NCBI RefSeq assembly: GCF_019703515.2
Contig: NC_059373.1
Coordinates: 20,112,281-20,176,280, forward strand
Length of the DNA stretch: 64,000 nt
Direction: 5' to 3'
Source: Myxocyprinus asiaticus
Lineage: Eukaryota > Chordata > Actinopteri > Cypriniformes > Catostomidae
Shown: in pieces, positions 22,951 to 37,412 of the stretch
How positions within the stretch are numbered: position 1 is the stretch's first letter
Layout of the letters: every line of letters begins with the position of its first letter
The notes under the pieces: generated by a model
Seen by the model: the letters and a program-made list of their open reading frames with translations, nothing else
Told to the model about the DNA's origin: nothing
Databases searched by the model: none
Translations under genes and position numbers: made by a program

Positions 22951-25900
22951 ATGTTATATTGCCTGATTTAGGCTGTAAATGAGATAAAAAAATTATAATG
23001 ATAATTACAACAAATCAGCACTTTAAAGCAGCATTAATATAAATGATGTGTAACATTTATAGTTTAAAATCAGTTTAAGAATGGATTTTGTTTGACAATG
23101 TCATTAACATCAAAGCAAGCCGTGTTAGCAATGTTGTTATGCCTGGAGGAATAATATGACATTTTGTCCTCAGAAACACTTTATTCCCACATGCTGGTGT
23201 TTTCTGAAGAGAAAATTTAGAACAGTATTCTGTTTATGTGCCACATTTATTCAGTTGTGTAGAGACTATACAACTGTGAGGATAACAAGGTCCACTTGGC
23301 TCTTAAATCAGCGCAAATCATATAGCCTCCGGGGTGCATGATATAATAGGCAGCTGTCACACACAGTTTGCATTGGATGTCACAAGATTCCTGTTCTAAC
23401 TCTGAAAAGAATATTGAATGCACATGTGCATCTTATTGGAATAACCTTTGTAAATTGAAATGAAAGATGAATACTTTATACCTTATGTTTCATGATTTAT
23501 TCCTTAGGAAATCTATTCCTATTTACACTATAGGAATGTAAAGATACTTTTATTTTATTTTTTCAAAATTCTATATAATTTTCCTAATAATGTGAATTTG
23601 TTAAATAAGGTAGAAAGGCTGAAAGTTATACCAGAAAGGGGGAACAAACTATGACATTATGAACACAAGCTCTCTCTATGAAATGTTTATTTTTTTGTTA
23701 CATTGGATTACAACACTGTATTTTTATTTAAAAGAAACTGAGCTGTACATAGTGTATTGTGTGTTAAGGGGTTTGAGGAGAAATTGTGACAGCTGGGTCA
23801 TTTCAGTGTGAGTTGTGTCAATATCTTGGACGTGGTATTTACCATGTAATTGTTTTAGTCTAATGTGATATTGATTTATCAGGGTGTACTGTATATACAG
23901 TCAGTCATTAAGCTTGTTTGCGCAAAAATGTATTTTTGCTTCAGTTTTTAATGTCTATTGCTTGAGCACTGAAAGATTATTGCTTTCAGAAAAATACTTG
24001 TGATTTTTCTGTCAAAATTTCACCTTTTTATATTGTGTCCATGTAAGTACTGTATATAAATACATCTTTTATCCACATAAATCTATCATGTTTTCAACAT
24101 AAAATGAAACTTGATGGCTTATACTATAGCTCATAGTTTTTATTTGACCCTTTACAATTTGGTTATATTTTTACACATTCATTCATGCATTACAAAGCAA
24201 TCCCATGGAACCATCCCAAATATTCTTTGCCATTTAATTAGATTAAGCTTTCTTTTGGGAAAAACAGCATAACAGCGTAATGCCGTTGTACCACTACACT
24301 TACACGCACACTTTTCAAGCAAAGGAGGCATATTACGTTGTCATTTCAGTTTTATTTGAAAGGCTTAACATCATGACTATCCACATTCAGTCTAATTGAC
24401 TTTTGTGACTAAGATCTGGTTTGATCTGCCCTGAGGGTGTGGAACCACACACAGCAGTTCAAGATATTTCTAGCGCACGCAGTGTCACATCCAATAAGCT
24501 TCAGTCTCTACATGTGCAGGACTGACAAATGCCCCTTGTTTGCTCTTAACATGTGCCCTCTTCTCTCTGCCCATTCAAAAGCTATCATCCATAAAAACAC
24601 CTCAAACATAAAACTTATTTGAATAAAGAGACACAGTGTTCATACTTTAGCAACTGTCGTGAAATTAAATATTTTTAGAAAGATTTAGATGGTGATAAGT
24701 CTCTTCTTACAAAGACAAAAGTAGTTTGGCTCCTAATATGTCCATATTGACTACTCAACAAGGCATAGAATATAGATTGAAACCATGACAACTACTGTCA
24801 CATTCAATCAAACATGAAGGCATTCTTTATAATAACACAGTATTACAAAGTTTTTTTCAAGGCAGCACAACTCAATTTCCTTTTTTTTTTTTTTATATAA
24901 ACATTTGTGTGTTTTTGTATTGTGCAGGACTGGCCCTAAATATGACATAAGTAAATATTATATGGCCTTTTTGTGGTCTGTGGCTACATTTATGGGGACA
25001 TTTAATGTGTAAAATTAAATTTCACCAAACAATATAATGTCTTAAAGTATTATTTTAACCTGTCAGAGCTGTTGTTTGAATTTGGTCAAATTGGTACATT
25101 ATTTATTGGAAGGGGGGGGGGGGGGGAATTAAATACCTAAGATTTTGATTGTATTTTTCATTTTCGGTCTCGAAATTAAATTCATTTGATTTTGGGAAAA
25201 AGAGTACATTGGGGCAGTTGTGGGTACTCCATGTACACTATGAAAATTTCTCAAGTTTCATTCTGAAAATTATTTTGCTTTACAACCCTGTCAGTTTCAT
25301 TTGCTGTTGATCCAGAGATGATAGTCTACTGATGTCAGTGTTTTGTTCAGCAATTTCAATCAGATATACATTTATGAAATCGTTTTGCTTTGGTCTGTCT
25401 TATTATTAGTTCTAATAGATTCTCATCATATTGCTCATAATATTGATAATGCTCCTAATTTTGCTTTATTTTGAGTTGTTCCTTGCAACCAAATGGTCAT
25501 GGTGAATCATGTATTACATTCCTTTTACTTTGGCTACATGTAGTTTCTTCAAACTGAGCCAAAACCATCAGTGAATACAGGTGTAGCCGGTGGTTGTAAA
25601 GAACCAACACAGAATACAAAAATATATATTCTGGTGGCTGTTTGAAAAAAAAAAAAGAGAGAAAAAAAAGAAAATACATTTAAGTGAAATACGCAAATGA
25701 AATATGGTAATGAAATCCTGTAATGAAATACATAAAACTAAATGTGAAAATGAAATACAGTTCAGCGAAATGCAACAAATAAAATACGGTAGAGGCTAAT
25801 GTCAAAAGAAAATACAAACAGGGCATTAGCTTAACCATATACTTCAACACATACTTAATACATGCTTATAAAATTCACTGCATTTGATACATTCAAGTAC

Positions 25901-28540
25901 TTGCTTAAATCACTCAAAGCGTTTTTGCATTTAACACATGCTTAAATCACTCACAGTATTTTACTTACAGCATTTTTAACCAGGCATGAAGGACATGTAT
26001 TGCAGTTTAAAACAATAGAATTCTCATTACACATGATCTCACAAGATGTTTTCACATATAACACGTATTACAGTTATTCACTAAACTGGAAAACACTGTA
26101 GGCTATAAATCATTAAATAAGATATAATTAATTCTAAATGTACATACCTAGTCCTTGCATGTGTAAAACGTAGTCAAACTCCACACATGCAATTTATATG
26201 CATCCTTCAAAAATGATTGATAACACATACTCAGTTTTAACATATGACTCTTCTGAACACATATTTAATGCAATTTATAAGCACTTTGTGTAAAATTATA
26301 TATTTACCCAAAGAATTATCAACCAATGAACAAAACCAGGAGCTCTCTTGCACAATGTATGTTCTCACGCTTCTAACACGAGAGTGACGGAAAGCAGATG
26401 TCGCAAAACTCTTAAAGGGGCCACGTCCAATTTATGATGAGTTAAATTACATGAAATTTCTCCACTTGGCTACATTGGTAATGGGGCACTTTGCTGTATT
26501 TAATATTCCTTCCTGTTTTCTTTTGTGTAGTGTAGTTGATACCTTTAGTTGTTTAAAATGGTATTGTGTGATGGACTACGCCATTAGGGATCATATTTAA
26601 ATATGACAATGTATCAGAAAGCATTTCACTTTACCTGTATTCAGCCATACATCATTTGGATTCAGCACCAACACTGCTGATGTCACTCATTTTGACATTA
26701 AATTAACATGAAGTAGTGTTGTCACAACAGTACAATCATGAGCTTTTATGCAACACTTGATGCTGCTGGGCATTTGAATCTCTTTTATCTCTTTGTGTTT
26801 TAGACAATGAAAGTTAATTCAATTTCCATTGCAAACACCTACTAATTGTATCATCATGACATTCTAACTGTGTAATCCTGAGCCCTATGGAATACAGTAT
26901 ATGAAAGGATATAACTTACAAATGTAGAAACAAAGATACACAAATACAATGTTCCATTAATGGGTTCCATACATTTTGCAAAACACAAATTTTGCAATGG
27001 CTGAGCATAATAACTAATAAGAGAGGAGATCCCAATGATCCTGTCGCTCAAAAGGATTCAAGTAGCACTACAATAGAAGATGACTCTCAACTTCATGCCC
27101 CTGAAAATAACTGTCACTGTGATATCTGGGTACCCATTAGTGCTATTACAATAATTGAACTATGGCCTGATAGTATTCTGCCCTCTGAGAGTTTACTAAT
27201 GTCTTTATATTGTGTAATAGCACAAAACAATATCACAATAGGACTCCAACCATCAGAGTTTTTAAATTTTATATAAATTCTCAGGAAAGTTTAACAAGAC
27301 AGAAGAAAATATATTATTAGTCAAAATTGGGAAGAGAACATTTTTAAATGTTAATTTTCTTTTGCTCCACACTTTCATTGCCAAAATTGTCTACATTTAT
27401 TTGTGTTTGCGTCAGGAGGTATAAAATTGAAGTCTGGTTTTAAAGGCATAGTTGGTAATGAGTTTACAGAGAGTTTAAGCAATAAACCTTGGGATATACC
27501 AAGTTAGTTCTCGTTAAGTTGTTCTGATTTGAGGTAAGAAAGTTTTCATTGTTACCTCAGGTAAATCATCACTTGGCTTATAACTGAAATTCGCAAAAAC
27601 ATTTGCATAAATTATGTATCATGCAATGCAATAAAGAGAATGGGATTTTTTTCCATTATGCTATTAAGATATGAGATTTCTCTGAGGGTTAAATATGACC
27701 TAGACATATTCCTGATGGGTTTTATGAGATACACTGACACATGTTTGCCTTAGGCCATTACAGCCTGAAGGCATTATGGGATCATGTTTTGCTGTGTAAA
27801 GTCTAGTAACACACAAGCTGACCAGCTACATGCAGAATTGCTGTAAGAGTTTCCAAGAATGCCCTTAATCTAGAATTATACATTTATAATTTCTGTGAGT
27901 GTAAAGGAAATAAAACCATTTAAAGACTGTCTTGATATGTGTGGTAAATTTTCATTTCTCTCTATGATGAATCACTTGACATGGTAGAAAAGGAACTCCA
28001 CTCAACAGGGGGTGTTCACTGTTCAGCAAGCTCTCAGAACATTACACTTCATTTGAATACATTGTTAAGACAATTTATAGGCTGTCAGGTATCTGCATTC
28101 ATACTGGAAGGTACAGTACATGTAGGGAGTTTTATGAAGTATCAATTACTGCCCACATATAGTTCTATTATGCATGCACATTGATAATTATGGCTAAGAC
28201 CAAGTCTGAAAAGAAACAAAGAGTCTTTTTCCCCAAAATGTCCCTCTGATACATGATCAAATGTGGTAATTTTCTGAAGAAAGACACAAGATTCTTAGAA
28301 TTTTTAATCGTTTCCAGAATTTTCTGAAAAGCAAGACATATATATTTCAAAATTTTCTGAAAAGCACTGCAATAGTATAACAAATCATCAAAGATATCTC
28401 ATTAAATCGTAATGAACACACACACAACCGCTATTATGAAAAGTTGGGACAGTATGGAAAATGCCAAAAAGGAGTGATTTGTATATTTGTAAAACCCTGT
28501 GCTATATTTAAAGCACTACAACAAAATTTTTATGTTTTAA

Positions 28541-29655
28541 CCCTGTAAAGCCTGACATATGAAAGAATTGTCAGAAATTCAAATTTTTTGACATTAAACC
28601 GTTTTTAGTACCATTAAACATAATATAAAAAGAAATCGTAAAAAAAAAAAAAAAAAAAAAAGTGCATGTATTTTGTTGTTGTTTTTTTTTATGTATAATA
28701 TTTTATACATTTGGCTTTAAAGGTCATTATCCTCCTGAGGCCCAGCAATTAATTTTTGTGTAGGACATTTTTATTTAATTTTTTCTTAGCCCATACATGC
28801 TACAGTGGTAAATCTTGGGGTATTATCACAGTACTCCCTGGGCTTTTCAAAGATACCAAATGTTTGAGAGTTTGGCCATGACAACTTCCTCTCCTTGGTC
28901 TATAAATATGGATTCAAATGTATCACAGTTCATACACAATATTAATAAAATATATATTTTTCAATAAACAATTTTTATCATATGTATTTTATGCACCAAA
29001 CACTACATTGACATTTAAAAAAGGAAAATTTTTAAACATTTTTCGCTGGGTCTCAGGAACTTCATGTAAGATGACATAATAGCTTGTAATGGAAAATAAT
29101 GAGATCTTTATAATGACAGAGCAGGCTGCATATATGAAAATACACATAAATATTAGTTCACACTTTAAATATATCCTATAAAAAGTATGTCAGAATTTTC
29201 AAAGCTTATTTTTTAGTGGGTATGAATAGAAAGGAATGGTGATTGAGAGATACCTCAAAAGCCTGTTGTATCATATTTGATTCATGTAATTTTAACATGC
29301 TTTTTCAATAAAATAATACACAATATTTTAACCAAGCATATGTTGCTTATATTCAGCAAATATATATTTTTTTAAATATCAGTAACAAAATAATAACTAC
29401 TGTTACATTTACTTTATTAAAATAAGCTGTAATTTATCCCAACATAAGAATAATTTTTTTTGCGGAAGTTCGCTGCCATTTTAAATGGATCGATATAAAC
29501 ACTGAAACCACTTTTTCAAAAATAACCACTAGATGGTGCCATAAACATGTGAAAGTTACATACCATATGTTTCTTGGCTTTTCAGCTTGAACAGAGAGTG
29601 AGAAAGGAGCCATCAAATGTTGTGTATCATATATGATACATACGGTGTGATAGGG
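28541..29655. mobile_element. TTAA-flanked insertion, piggyBac-like non-autonomous element
   Basis: TTAA at 28537-28540 and 29656-29659 flank an 1115-bp insert with ends CCCTGTAAAGCC and, inverted, CCCTATCACACC. Internal inverted segments include CCTGAGGCCCAGCA (28734-28747) and CGCTGGGTCTCAGG (29044-29057). It encodes no recognisable transposase. The weak terminal match keeps this tentative. Confidence 0.42.
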
Positions 29656-29670
29656 TTAACTTGTGAATTT

Positions 29671-29678
<8 letters not shown>

Positions 29679-29717
<39 letters not shown>
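29679..29717. repeat. (AT)n microsatellite
   Basis: About 19 AT units within the decayed Tc1 element. Confidence 0.9.
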
Positions 29718-29723
<6 letters not shown>

Positions 29724-30865
29724 ATATATAATTAAATAATATATACTGTACTGTTTATATATATATTAATATAATATATAATCCAGGCAGTATGTGGTTT
29801 GGCTTCTGGAAAACCACTTCTGAATGTACGTGATCTCCGATCCCTCAGATGTTACTGTCTAACAAACTGCCATGCATCTGTAATATATATCATGTCATGG
29901 GCTCAGGAATACTTTGGTCAGCCTTTGTCAGTCAAGACCACTCACCGCTGCATCCACATACGCAAGTTAAGGCTTTACCTTGCAAAGCAGAAGCCATACA
30001 TCAACACTGTCCTTCAACAATAGTTAAGGGAATGTCATATGAAATGTGTTAATGGCCCATCCAAATCTAAAACTATGTAAAAAAAAAAATAACTAAAATT
30101 ATGTTTCAATAATACAGTACAGTATATTCAGAAAAGAAGTAAAAGCACTTACTTTGCTTACTTTGGTAAACCTTTATCAGTCAACACCATTCGCTGCTGC
30201 ATCCACAGATGCAAGTGAAGGCTTTACTATGCAAAGCAGAAGTGCCGCTGATCTGAGATAGAAAGTAGAACAGTGGAACCGTGTTTTGTGGTCCGACAAG
30301 TCCACATTTAAAATTGTTTTTGGAAAGAACAGCCGTCGAGTTCTCCGGGCCAAAAAGGAAAAGAAACATCCAAGCTGTTATCAGTATCAGGTCCAAAAGC
30401 CACTGTCTGTCAAGGTATGGAGGTGTCAGTACCCATGGCATGGGTAACTTGCACATCTGTGTGAGGGCACCATTAACGCAGAAAGATATGTAAAAATTTT
30501 GGAGCAACATATGCTGCCATCAAGATGCAGTCTTTTCCAGGGACATCCCTGCATTTTCCAGCAGGACATTGCCAAATCACATACTGCCCAGATTACATCA
30601 AGTGTATGGCTGCGTAAGTAGAGTGTGCGGGTGCTAGATTGGTCTGCCTGCAGTCCTGATCTGTCTCCAGTAGAGAATGTGTGGTGCATTGTGAAGCACA
30701 CAATACGGCAACAAAGGCCCCGTACAATTGTGCAGCTGAAGAACTGCATTATGGATGAATGGGCAAAAATCCTGCTTGCTAAACTTAACAAACTTGCGTC
30801 TTCAGTGCCTAAACTGTTATTAGAAGAAATGGTGATGTTACACTTGACTGTCCCAACTTTTTTGG

Positions 30866-33800
30866 AGCATGTTGCAATTATATAATATGAAATGAGAGTG
30901 TATTTAAAAATAATAATCATAATAATAATAATAATAAGAAACTATTAAATTCACAAGGTAAAACTTCAATGTGCCAGTGTCGTCAATGTGTTTTTCTAGC
31001 GCTTTCAATATAGCGCACGGTGAATAGAATTTACGATCAATCCATAACATGGTATACAAACCATACAAATCAGATTTTCTTTTTAAGAGCATGTATAATC
31101 ATTAAAATTTTTCACTGGCATAGAGCCCCTTTCTGATCTTTCATGAATTGAATAGTAAGTTGCCCTAAGTCCCTGTCTTTGATCATGTCTGCTGGGATCA
31201 TGAACCATTGCATCCATGATAACGCATTCAGCAGATAAAGCATGGCTCGTAGCATGCTTCTATACAAACAGAGGGGAACTCTCTGTTGGCACTTCACAGA
31301 TATCCCACAAAACCTGACCTTTATTTTCTTTCCATGTCACCCTCCTCTTTCTTTCAGCAGAGGTCACTGTGTAAGAAATCACACACAGTACAGAGGGGAG
31401 GAAGAATGGAGCAGGATAAATAGCTGATGGGTGGAGAAGGATACACACAAATGCCAAATGTCTTGACTGTGGTCCTGGAGAAATTCCAGGTGACCTCTGT
31501 TTCAGAGTATTTATGCAGCACATCAGCGCTTCATTCCCAAGAGCACAATTCAGTAACACATGCTATCTCTGTTCATGCCAGCACAGATGACGGGCAAAAG
31601 TCAGCTGTCTGAATTACTGTACTCTAGGTTATTAAGGTACACAAAGTTTTGCTTGAAAAGTGTTTGTGGTATCTTTCTTTAAAATTAATGCCACTTGGTT
31701 TGCTATTTGGTTTCATACTTGTAATGCAAAGATATTCACACATTTTTAAATGTGGCATAAGTGTCCAAATACCTATTGGGTCCACTAAATATAATTAGCA
31801 TGATATATAGTGAACATGCTGATAAATCCAAGTTCACAATAAATAATAATAATAATAAATAAAATAAAAACATTGAAGCACAGATGAAGATCCAGGTTAA
31901 GAGTATTGAAGCTGCCTGGCAGAACAGATGCATGAGGATTTTGTCTGCTGCATTCATCAGAGCCATGAAGATCTGATATCCACCTGCATGACAGCTGCAC
32001 TGCCATAAAATCTGATGCCAGAGTTAACACAGTATGTTTGACTGCAACAAAAACAGTTCACTGCCATCCCAGCTGTGCATATGACAGATAATCTTTGAAC
32101 TTTGGACACTGGCTTCATGGAAACATCTACAGTGCATCATGAATAAGCTTTTTATGTACATTTTTACCCCCAATAAACATCATAAAAGTGTTTACTGCCA
32201 TTTTATGAAGAGCCCTTGATTTAATTAAGAACTAAGTGGTTAGAATAAATTAATAATAATGAAAGCACATTGAACTGAGTACTGAGATTTACAATTATCA
32301 GAACATCCAAGCCAAATGAGTCAAAATTGGTAAAAGAAACTTAATAATTGCTTTAAGTTTCCTGACATCAAACAGCTAACTATCACATATATCACATTTT
32401 CAGTTTCTGGAAACAGCAAGCTTCTCACAAAAAACTATTTAGCAGACTGATTTTTGATTCCAATGCAGTACAAAGAGCAGTCTGAGCATTCATTGGCACC
32501 AGAACAACTCAGATGGACAATCTATCAAAAGCGTCTGACAGAGTATGTAAACCTATCAGCCTGCACATGCTTCATTTAGGATAGAGTAGAACAAAATAGA
32601 ATAGAATACTGTATATATAGTTAAACCCAACTTTAAAAGTAATACTCAATCAACATATGTAAAATTTTCTACTTCAAATTACCAAAAGGTTTTGTACTTC
32701 GAGCAATTTAGTGGCTTCCAACCCACTTACGATACCTTCAAAATGCTCAGTGACTATTTTCATTCTTGTTTGTAACTGACAGACAACAAGACGTGTTCTG
32801 ACTGTCATAACTGCAGTGGCTCTGATGCAGCATTCCATGTGCACAGAACCAATGTCTAAATCCTAAGATTATTAAAAACTTTAACTTTATTCTTTTGTTG
32901 CTTTACAAGCATTGGTATTTCCTTGAGGAAATGCAAATCTAGTTTCCAAATGATAGCTATGGTTATTATGTATCTGCAATTCACTCATTGTGACAGGGGA
33001 TCTGCCAACCCTTCAATCATCGTCACCCCTGCCCATGTCCAAGGAGTAGAAACGGCATGTGTGGCCAAGAGGAGGGACATGAAAACAATGTTCAGCAGCT
33101 TGTGATGAGGGACACCTGAGGTTTCTTGTGCCTCGTTAATGTTGCTATAAATCCATCAATGCATCTCTCCTTCATTGAACCAACTTCACATCTCTGCACA
33201 TCTGGACCCTAAGCCCCTTCATCACAAACACCTTATCACTCCATGCACTTTTGAAGCTCATACAGTATCAATGTACTCATTTTCACTATTTTAATTTAAA
33301 GGGGTCATATCATAAATTATTTTCCCCTGAGGTCCACTTATAACATTAATAAAAACTTGTGTGCCAAAACCAGTCATTATTTCATTTTTTCATGACTACC
33401 CCCTCCCTTAGAAAGACCTTTGTATGTCAAATGAGCAGTTTCGCTGTTCTGGTGTTCACGCAGTGGCTGCAGGTTTGCTGTCATGCATTTACTGCCCAAT
33501 CCTCCAATAACAGCCCCTTTGGAAAGCTTGCATTTCATTGTGAAAAATTCATAAAACAAACTGCCCTGATATGCGGCACACAAATTGGTCAAATCAGATT
33601 TAAATAATCACCTTGTTAAAAATAAACTTCAGCCGCATGTTTTTAACACTGGGATCCTTCAGAAGGGTATGCAGAGCAGTAGGTTCTACACACAGTCAGG
33701 AACAGTTCAAGGTTTGACAGGTTTCCCAATCAATGTTCCCACTAACTTTTCTTCTTGCTGAGCACAACCTGTTTCTATTGGGCAGAACCTTCGGCCACCT

Positions 33801-34974
33801 GAGCAGAATATTTTATTATTGTTTCCAATTACGTTGGGTCCAAATAGTTCATTTAAAAGCCTGACATTCAGAATAACAACACATTGTTTTTGCTCTCCTA
33901 CATCACTGTCAGTTCTGTCAAAATGTAATTTCATTTCAGCTAAGGCTGGGTGTCATACTCAAGACAAATCCAAAAATGCATTGCTTCCAAATGGCATTAA
34001 TCTGGAAGGAAGTCTGCTGGCTGTGAGACTCAGGCTTTATGGAGCAGAACAATCAAATCCATTCATTCAGCCTCATAAAGCTCAAGCTTTTTGTAACTGA
34101 TAATGGAAATGCCATCATAAAAATATGAATACATAATTAAATCTTAAACAGGAATAAAGGAACAAAAACAGTCTGTAAAACAGGATGTATTTCAATTAAA
34201 CACCCCTATAAAAGTAAGTGAGAGCTAAAAAAACTATAAATGGACAGCTTGGATCACAAAGTTCTTTGCTGGCATCTAGAATCTTCAGCACGTAACTTTT
34301 ACATTTATATCAAGTTTGCATGCCTACTGCATAAAAACAAAAACAAACAAACCAAAAAACACCTCGACATTCATTTAGGTCTCTTGAAGGAATTAAACTT
34401 GTTTCTAAGTTCCAAGAATTTTGATGTTCATTCAGATCATGTTTTATATAAAACTCAATGAAAACAAATGTTTTGCTGCTCTTTCAGTTCTATCGACCAA
34501 CCACTTCTTTTCCCACAGACAACCCAATTAAAGATAGCACTGAATCAATATGACAAACTGACTGCACAATAAAAACACACTTTCAACCTGCCATCTTGTA
34601 TTAGACTTTGTATATTGCAGGTTACCTGCAGAACTGACACATCTGGCATTTTTCAAAATATTGATCTGTTCTTGCATAATGACAACGTATCTTTTCATGT
34701 TTACAGACAAATTTATTTCAGTCCCTTGCATAGTCAATATAAAAATGCATGCACATGCAGTTTAGGATTATGATTCAAGATTAGATGATATTAGCTACTT
34801 AATCATCATAGGTTCTCCATCTTTTCTATAAAAAACCTTCACTGTATGGGAGAGTATGAAGTTGTGACCTTAAAATTTTCAGTAGTGCGACCGTAGATCG
34901 GAATCAGTATTCAAACTAGTCGCAGTAACAAGCTTTTTCCATTGACTTCCGGCGTAGAGTAGAGTAGAGATGTA
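30866..34974. other. intergenic, nothing recognised
   Basis: No coding region, RNA gene or defined repeat could be supported. Short AAT-rich runs occur near 30910-30940 and 31843-31870. Confidence 0.45.
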
Positions 34975-35512
34975 CACTACCGGTCAAAAGTATTGAAACA
35001 CTTACTCATTCTTTATTATAATTTTTTCACATTTTAGTATAATAGTAAAGTCATCAAAACTATGGAATAACATAAATGGAACTATGGGAATTATGTTGTG
35101 ACTAAACAAAATCCAAAATAAATCAAAACTGTGTTATATTTTAGCATCTTCAAAGTAGTCACCCTTTGCCTAGAAGTTTGCAGACATGTACTCTTGACAT
35201 TTTCTCAACCAACTTCTTGAGGTATCACCCTGGGATGCTTTTTAAACAGTATTGAAGGAGTTCCCATCTATGTTGGGCACTTATTGGCTGCTTTTCTTTA
35301 TTATTTGGTCCAAGTCATCTATATAAAAAACAAATATTTTTATTTTTATTAAATTTTAGATTTATAATGAAACAAATGAATATGGTGGTACAAATATATT
35401 TTTGTCTACAAAACTAATTTCAAACATTTAAGCATATGCCTTCAGATCAAAATATTTTTAAGATCATGAGAAACATTTCAGTCTAGTGTTTCAAAACTTT
35501 TGACCGGTAGTG
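34975..35512. mobile_element. short non-autonomous Tc1-type element
   Basis: Ends CACTACCGGTCAAAAG (34975) and CTTTTGACCGGTAGTG (to 35512) are perfect inverted repeats, flanked by TA at 34973-34974 and 35513-35514. The element is 538 bp. Degenerate transposon sequence is inside, but no ORF. Confidence 0.8.
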
Positions 35513-35751
35513 TACATTGAGTGAATTTGGTATATACATTAAAAACAGCAGTGTTGTATAAAGTATCCATTCGTCATATTAAGTAAAAGTAAAGATACCT
35601 TCATATAAAACTGACTCATGTTAAAGTAGCTCATAAGAAAATACTCAAGTATTAAAGTAACTGATTTTACATTTACTTAAGTATCAAAAGTACAAGTAAT
35701 TAGCATAAATTACAGCTAATTAAACCAGTGGCAACTTATTTGATTGGTGGT

Positions 35752-36439
35752 GCTCATCATTAACCCTCATGCCATCCCAGATGACTTTCTTTCATCTGCT
35801 GAATACAAACAAAGATTTTTAGATGAATATTTCAGCGATGTAGGTCCACACAGTGCAAGTGAATGGTGACCAGAACTTTGACACTCAAAAAAGGAGAAAA
35901 AGGCAACATTAAAGTAATCCATATGACTCCAGTGGTTTAATCAATATCGTCTGAAGAGATCCAGTTGGTTTAGTGTGAGAAAAGACCAAAATATAATTCC
36001 TTTTTCACTATACATGTTGCCATTGCAGTCTTCAGGCACAATCATGAATTCAAGCTCGATTACACTTCCTAGTGCTTGACGCATGCTAGTTGGCACTAGG
36101 AAATGTAATCGAGCTTGAAATCATAATCGCCAAGGAGACTGATGTCAAGATTTATAGTGGAAAAGGAGTTAAAGTTTAGTCTGTTTCTCACCGAAAGCCA
36201 ACTGGATCACTTCAGAAGACATTGATTAAACCACTGGAGTCTTATGGATTACTTTTATTCACCCTTAATTTGCTTTTTGGAGCTTCAAATGTCTGGCCAC
36301 CATTCACTTACATTGAAAGGGCCTACAGAAAAGAGATATTCTTCTAATAAAACATGTTGTGAGTATTCCGCAGAACAAAGAAAGTCATACATATCTGGGA
36401 TGGGATGAAGGTGAGAAAATGAGTGAACTATCCCTTTAA
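35752..36439. repeat. palindromic TTAA MITE (Angel-like), copy 2, left end truncated
   Basis: Same family as 12020-12684, with the centre at about 36080-36095 where ACTTCCTAGTGCTTGACGCA meets its inverse. The right end reads GAACTATCCCTTTAA. The left lacks the terminal 25-30 bases and starts inside the CATCATT..ACCCTCATGCC motif. Confidence 0.7.
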
Positions 36440-37134
36440 TGATGCATTCAAGTCACGTCAGAATGATCATATATATGAGATTAGTGTACATGAAAACCAC
36501 CACAAAGTCGTAAATCCAGTAAGATTTTCTTGGAGTGCCAAATTTCTGATATGGGGGCATATCAATTTAAAAAGCATGGCAAGAATCAAGCAAACTGGTG
36601 ACTGTACAGTTTAGATTGAACGGATTTTTTGTCCTATTGATGAAGAATAAAGCTTGCCAGAAAATAAGACTCATTTAACTAGTTTATATGAAGTGACAGG
36701 CTTACAGAATAACATTTCCCATCAGTATATGTGGCCACACAAGAATGATCAAATAAGACATACCTAATATGCAGTGTGTATGTGAATACATGTAGGGCCT
36801 ATATGCCATTGCATTAGTGCTGAAAAAGCTTCCTGCTTTTTCAGAAAGTGAAAAAGACGATTATGAAGATGAAAGAGACGGCCCATTCTGTCCAACTAAA
36901 ATCACTTGAACGCGCATTACATCGAAATTACGACTTCTGAACTTGTAAGTAAGAACTTCCCAGGAGGACTTGAATGCAGTTTAAACCACAACATAACTGA
37001 AATACTGTTTATATGTGGATTAAACAAAATATGATTGGGAAAAAATAGTCCATAACAAATTGTAACACTGAAGGAGGGACCTGAGCCATTTTAAGTAACC
37101 AGAATTGAGACTTGTGGAGTGGGATCTTTTCATT

Positions 37135-37412
37135 TGGGCCAATAAGCAACCACCCAGAACACCCTGGCAACTGCATAACAATGTGCTAAAAACTCAGTTA
37201 AAACAACGTAACAACAGCATAGCAACAACCTGACAACCACCTAGACACTCTAGTAACTGCAGAGTGATGTGGTACAAACACAGAGAACAACTTAGCAACA
37301 GCATAACAACCTGGCAACCACATACTGTAACAATGCGCTAAAACACACAGCAGATCACCTTGACAACTAAATAGCATGCCCCAGCAACCATCCAGAACAC
37401 TCTAGTTTATAA
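37135..37412. repeat. degenerate minisatellite
   Basis: Repeats of a variable unit built on GCAACCACCCAGAACACCCT, CTGGCAAC, CATAACAA and TGCGCTAAAA. No coding sense. Confidence 0.6.

Larger units (their letters stand above)
21001..28437. other. intergenic, no gene seen
   Basis: AT-rich with only short, unconvincing open frames. 21498-21532 is (TA)n and 25112-25126 is a run of 15 G. 25850-26300 contains degenerate repeats of a CATGCTTAAATCACTCA-type unit. Part of this region could be distal calcr 3' UTR. Confidence 0.45.
28438..30865 (+). mobile_element. decayed Tc1/mariner-superfamily transposon, interrupted
   Basis: Inverted ends AAGTTGGGACAGT near 28441 and ACTGTCCCAACTT near 30848. The transposase is a fossil on the + strand: 30625-30885 in one frame reads RVLDWSACSPDLSPVENVW with the last catalytic Glu, and QQDIAKSHTAQ-like sequence lies near 30560. 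Many stops and frameshifts are present. The stretch at about 29918-29998 recurs at 30155-30241 (GCTGCATCCACA..GCAAGT), a partial internal duplication. A TTAA-flanked insertion and an (AT)n run split its 5' part. Confidence 0.65.

Noticed and set aside
30426..30920. 164-codon - strand open frame
   Set aside because: Antisense to the decayed Tc1 transposase, which is recognisable on the + strand.
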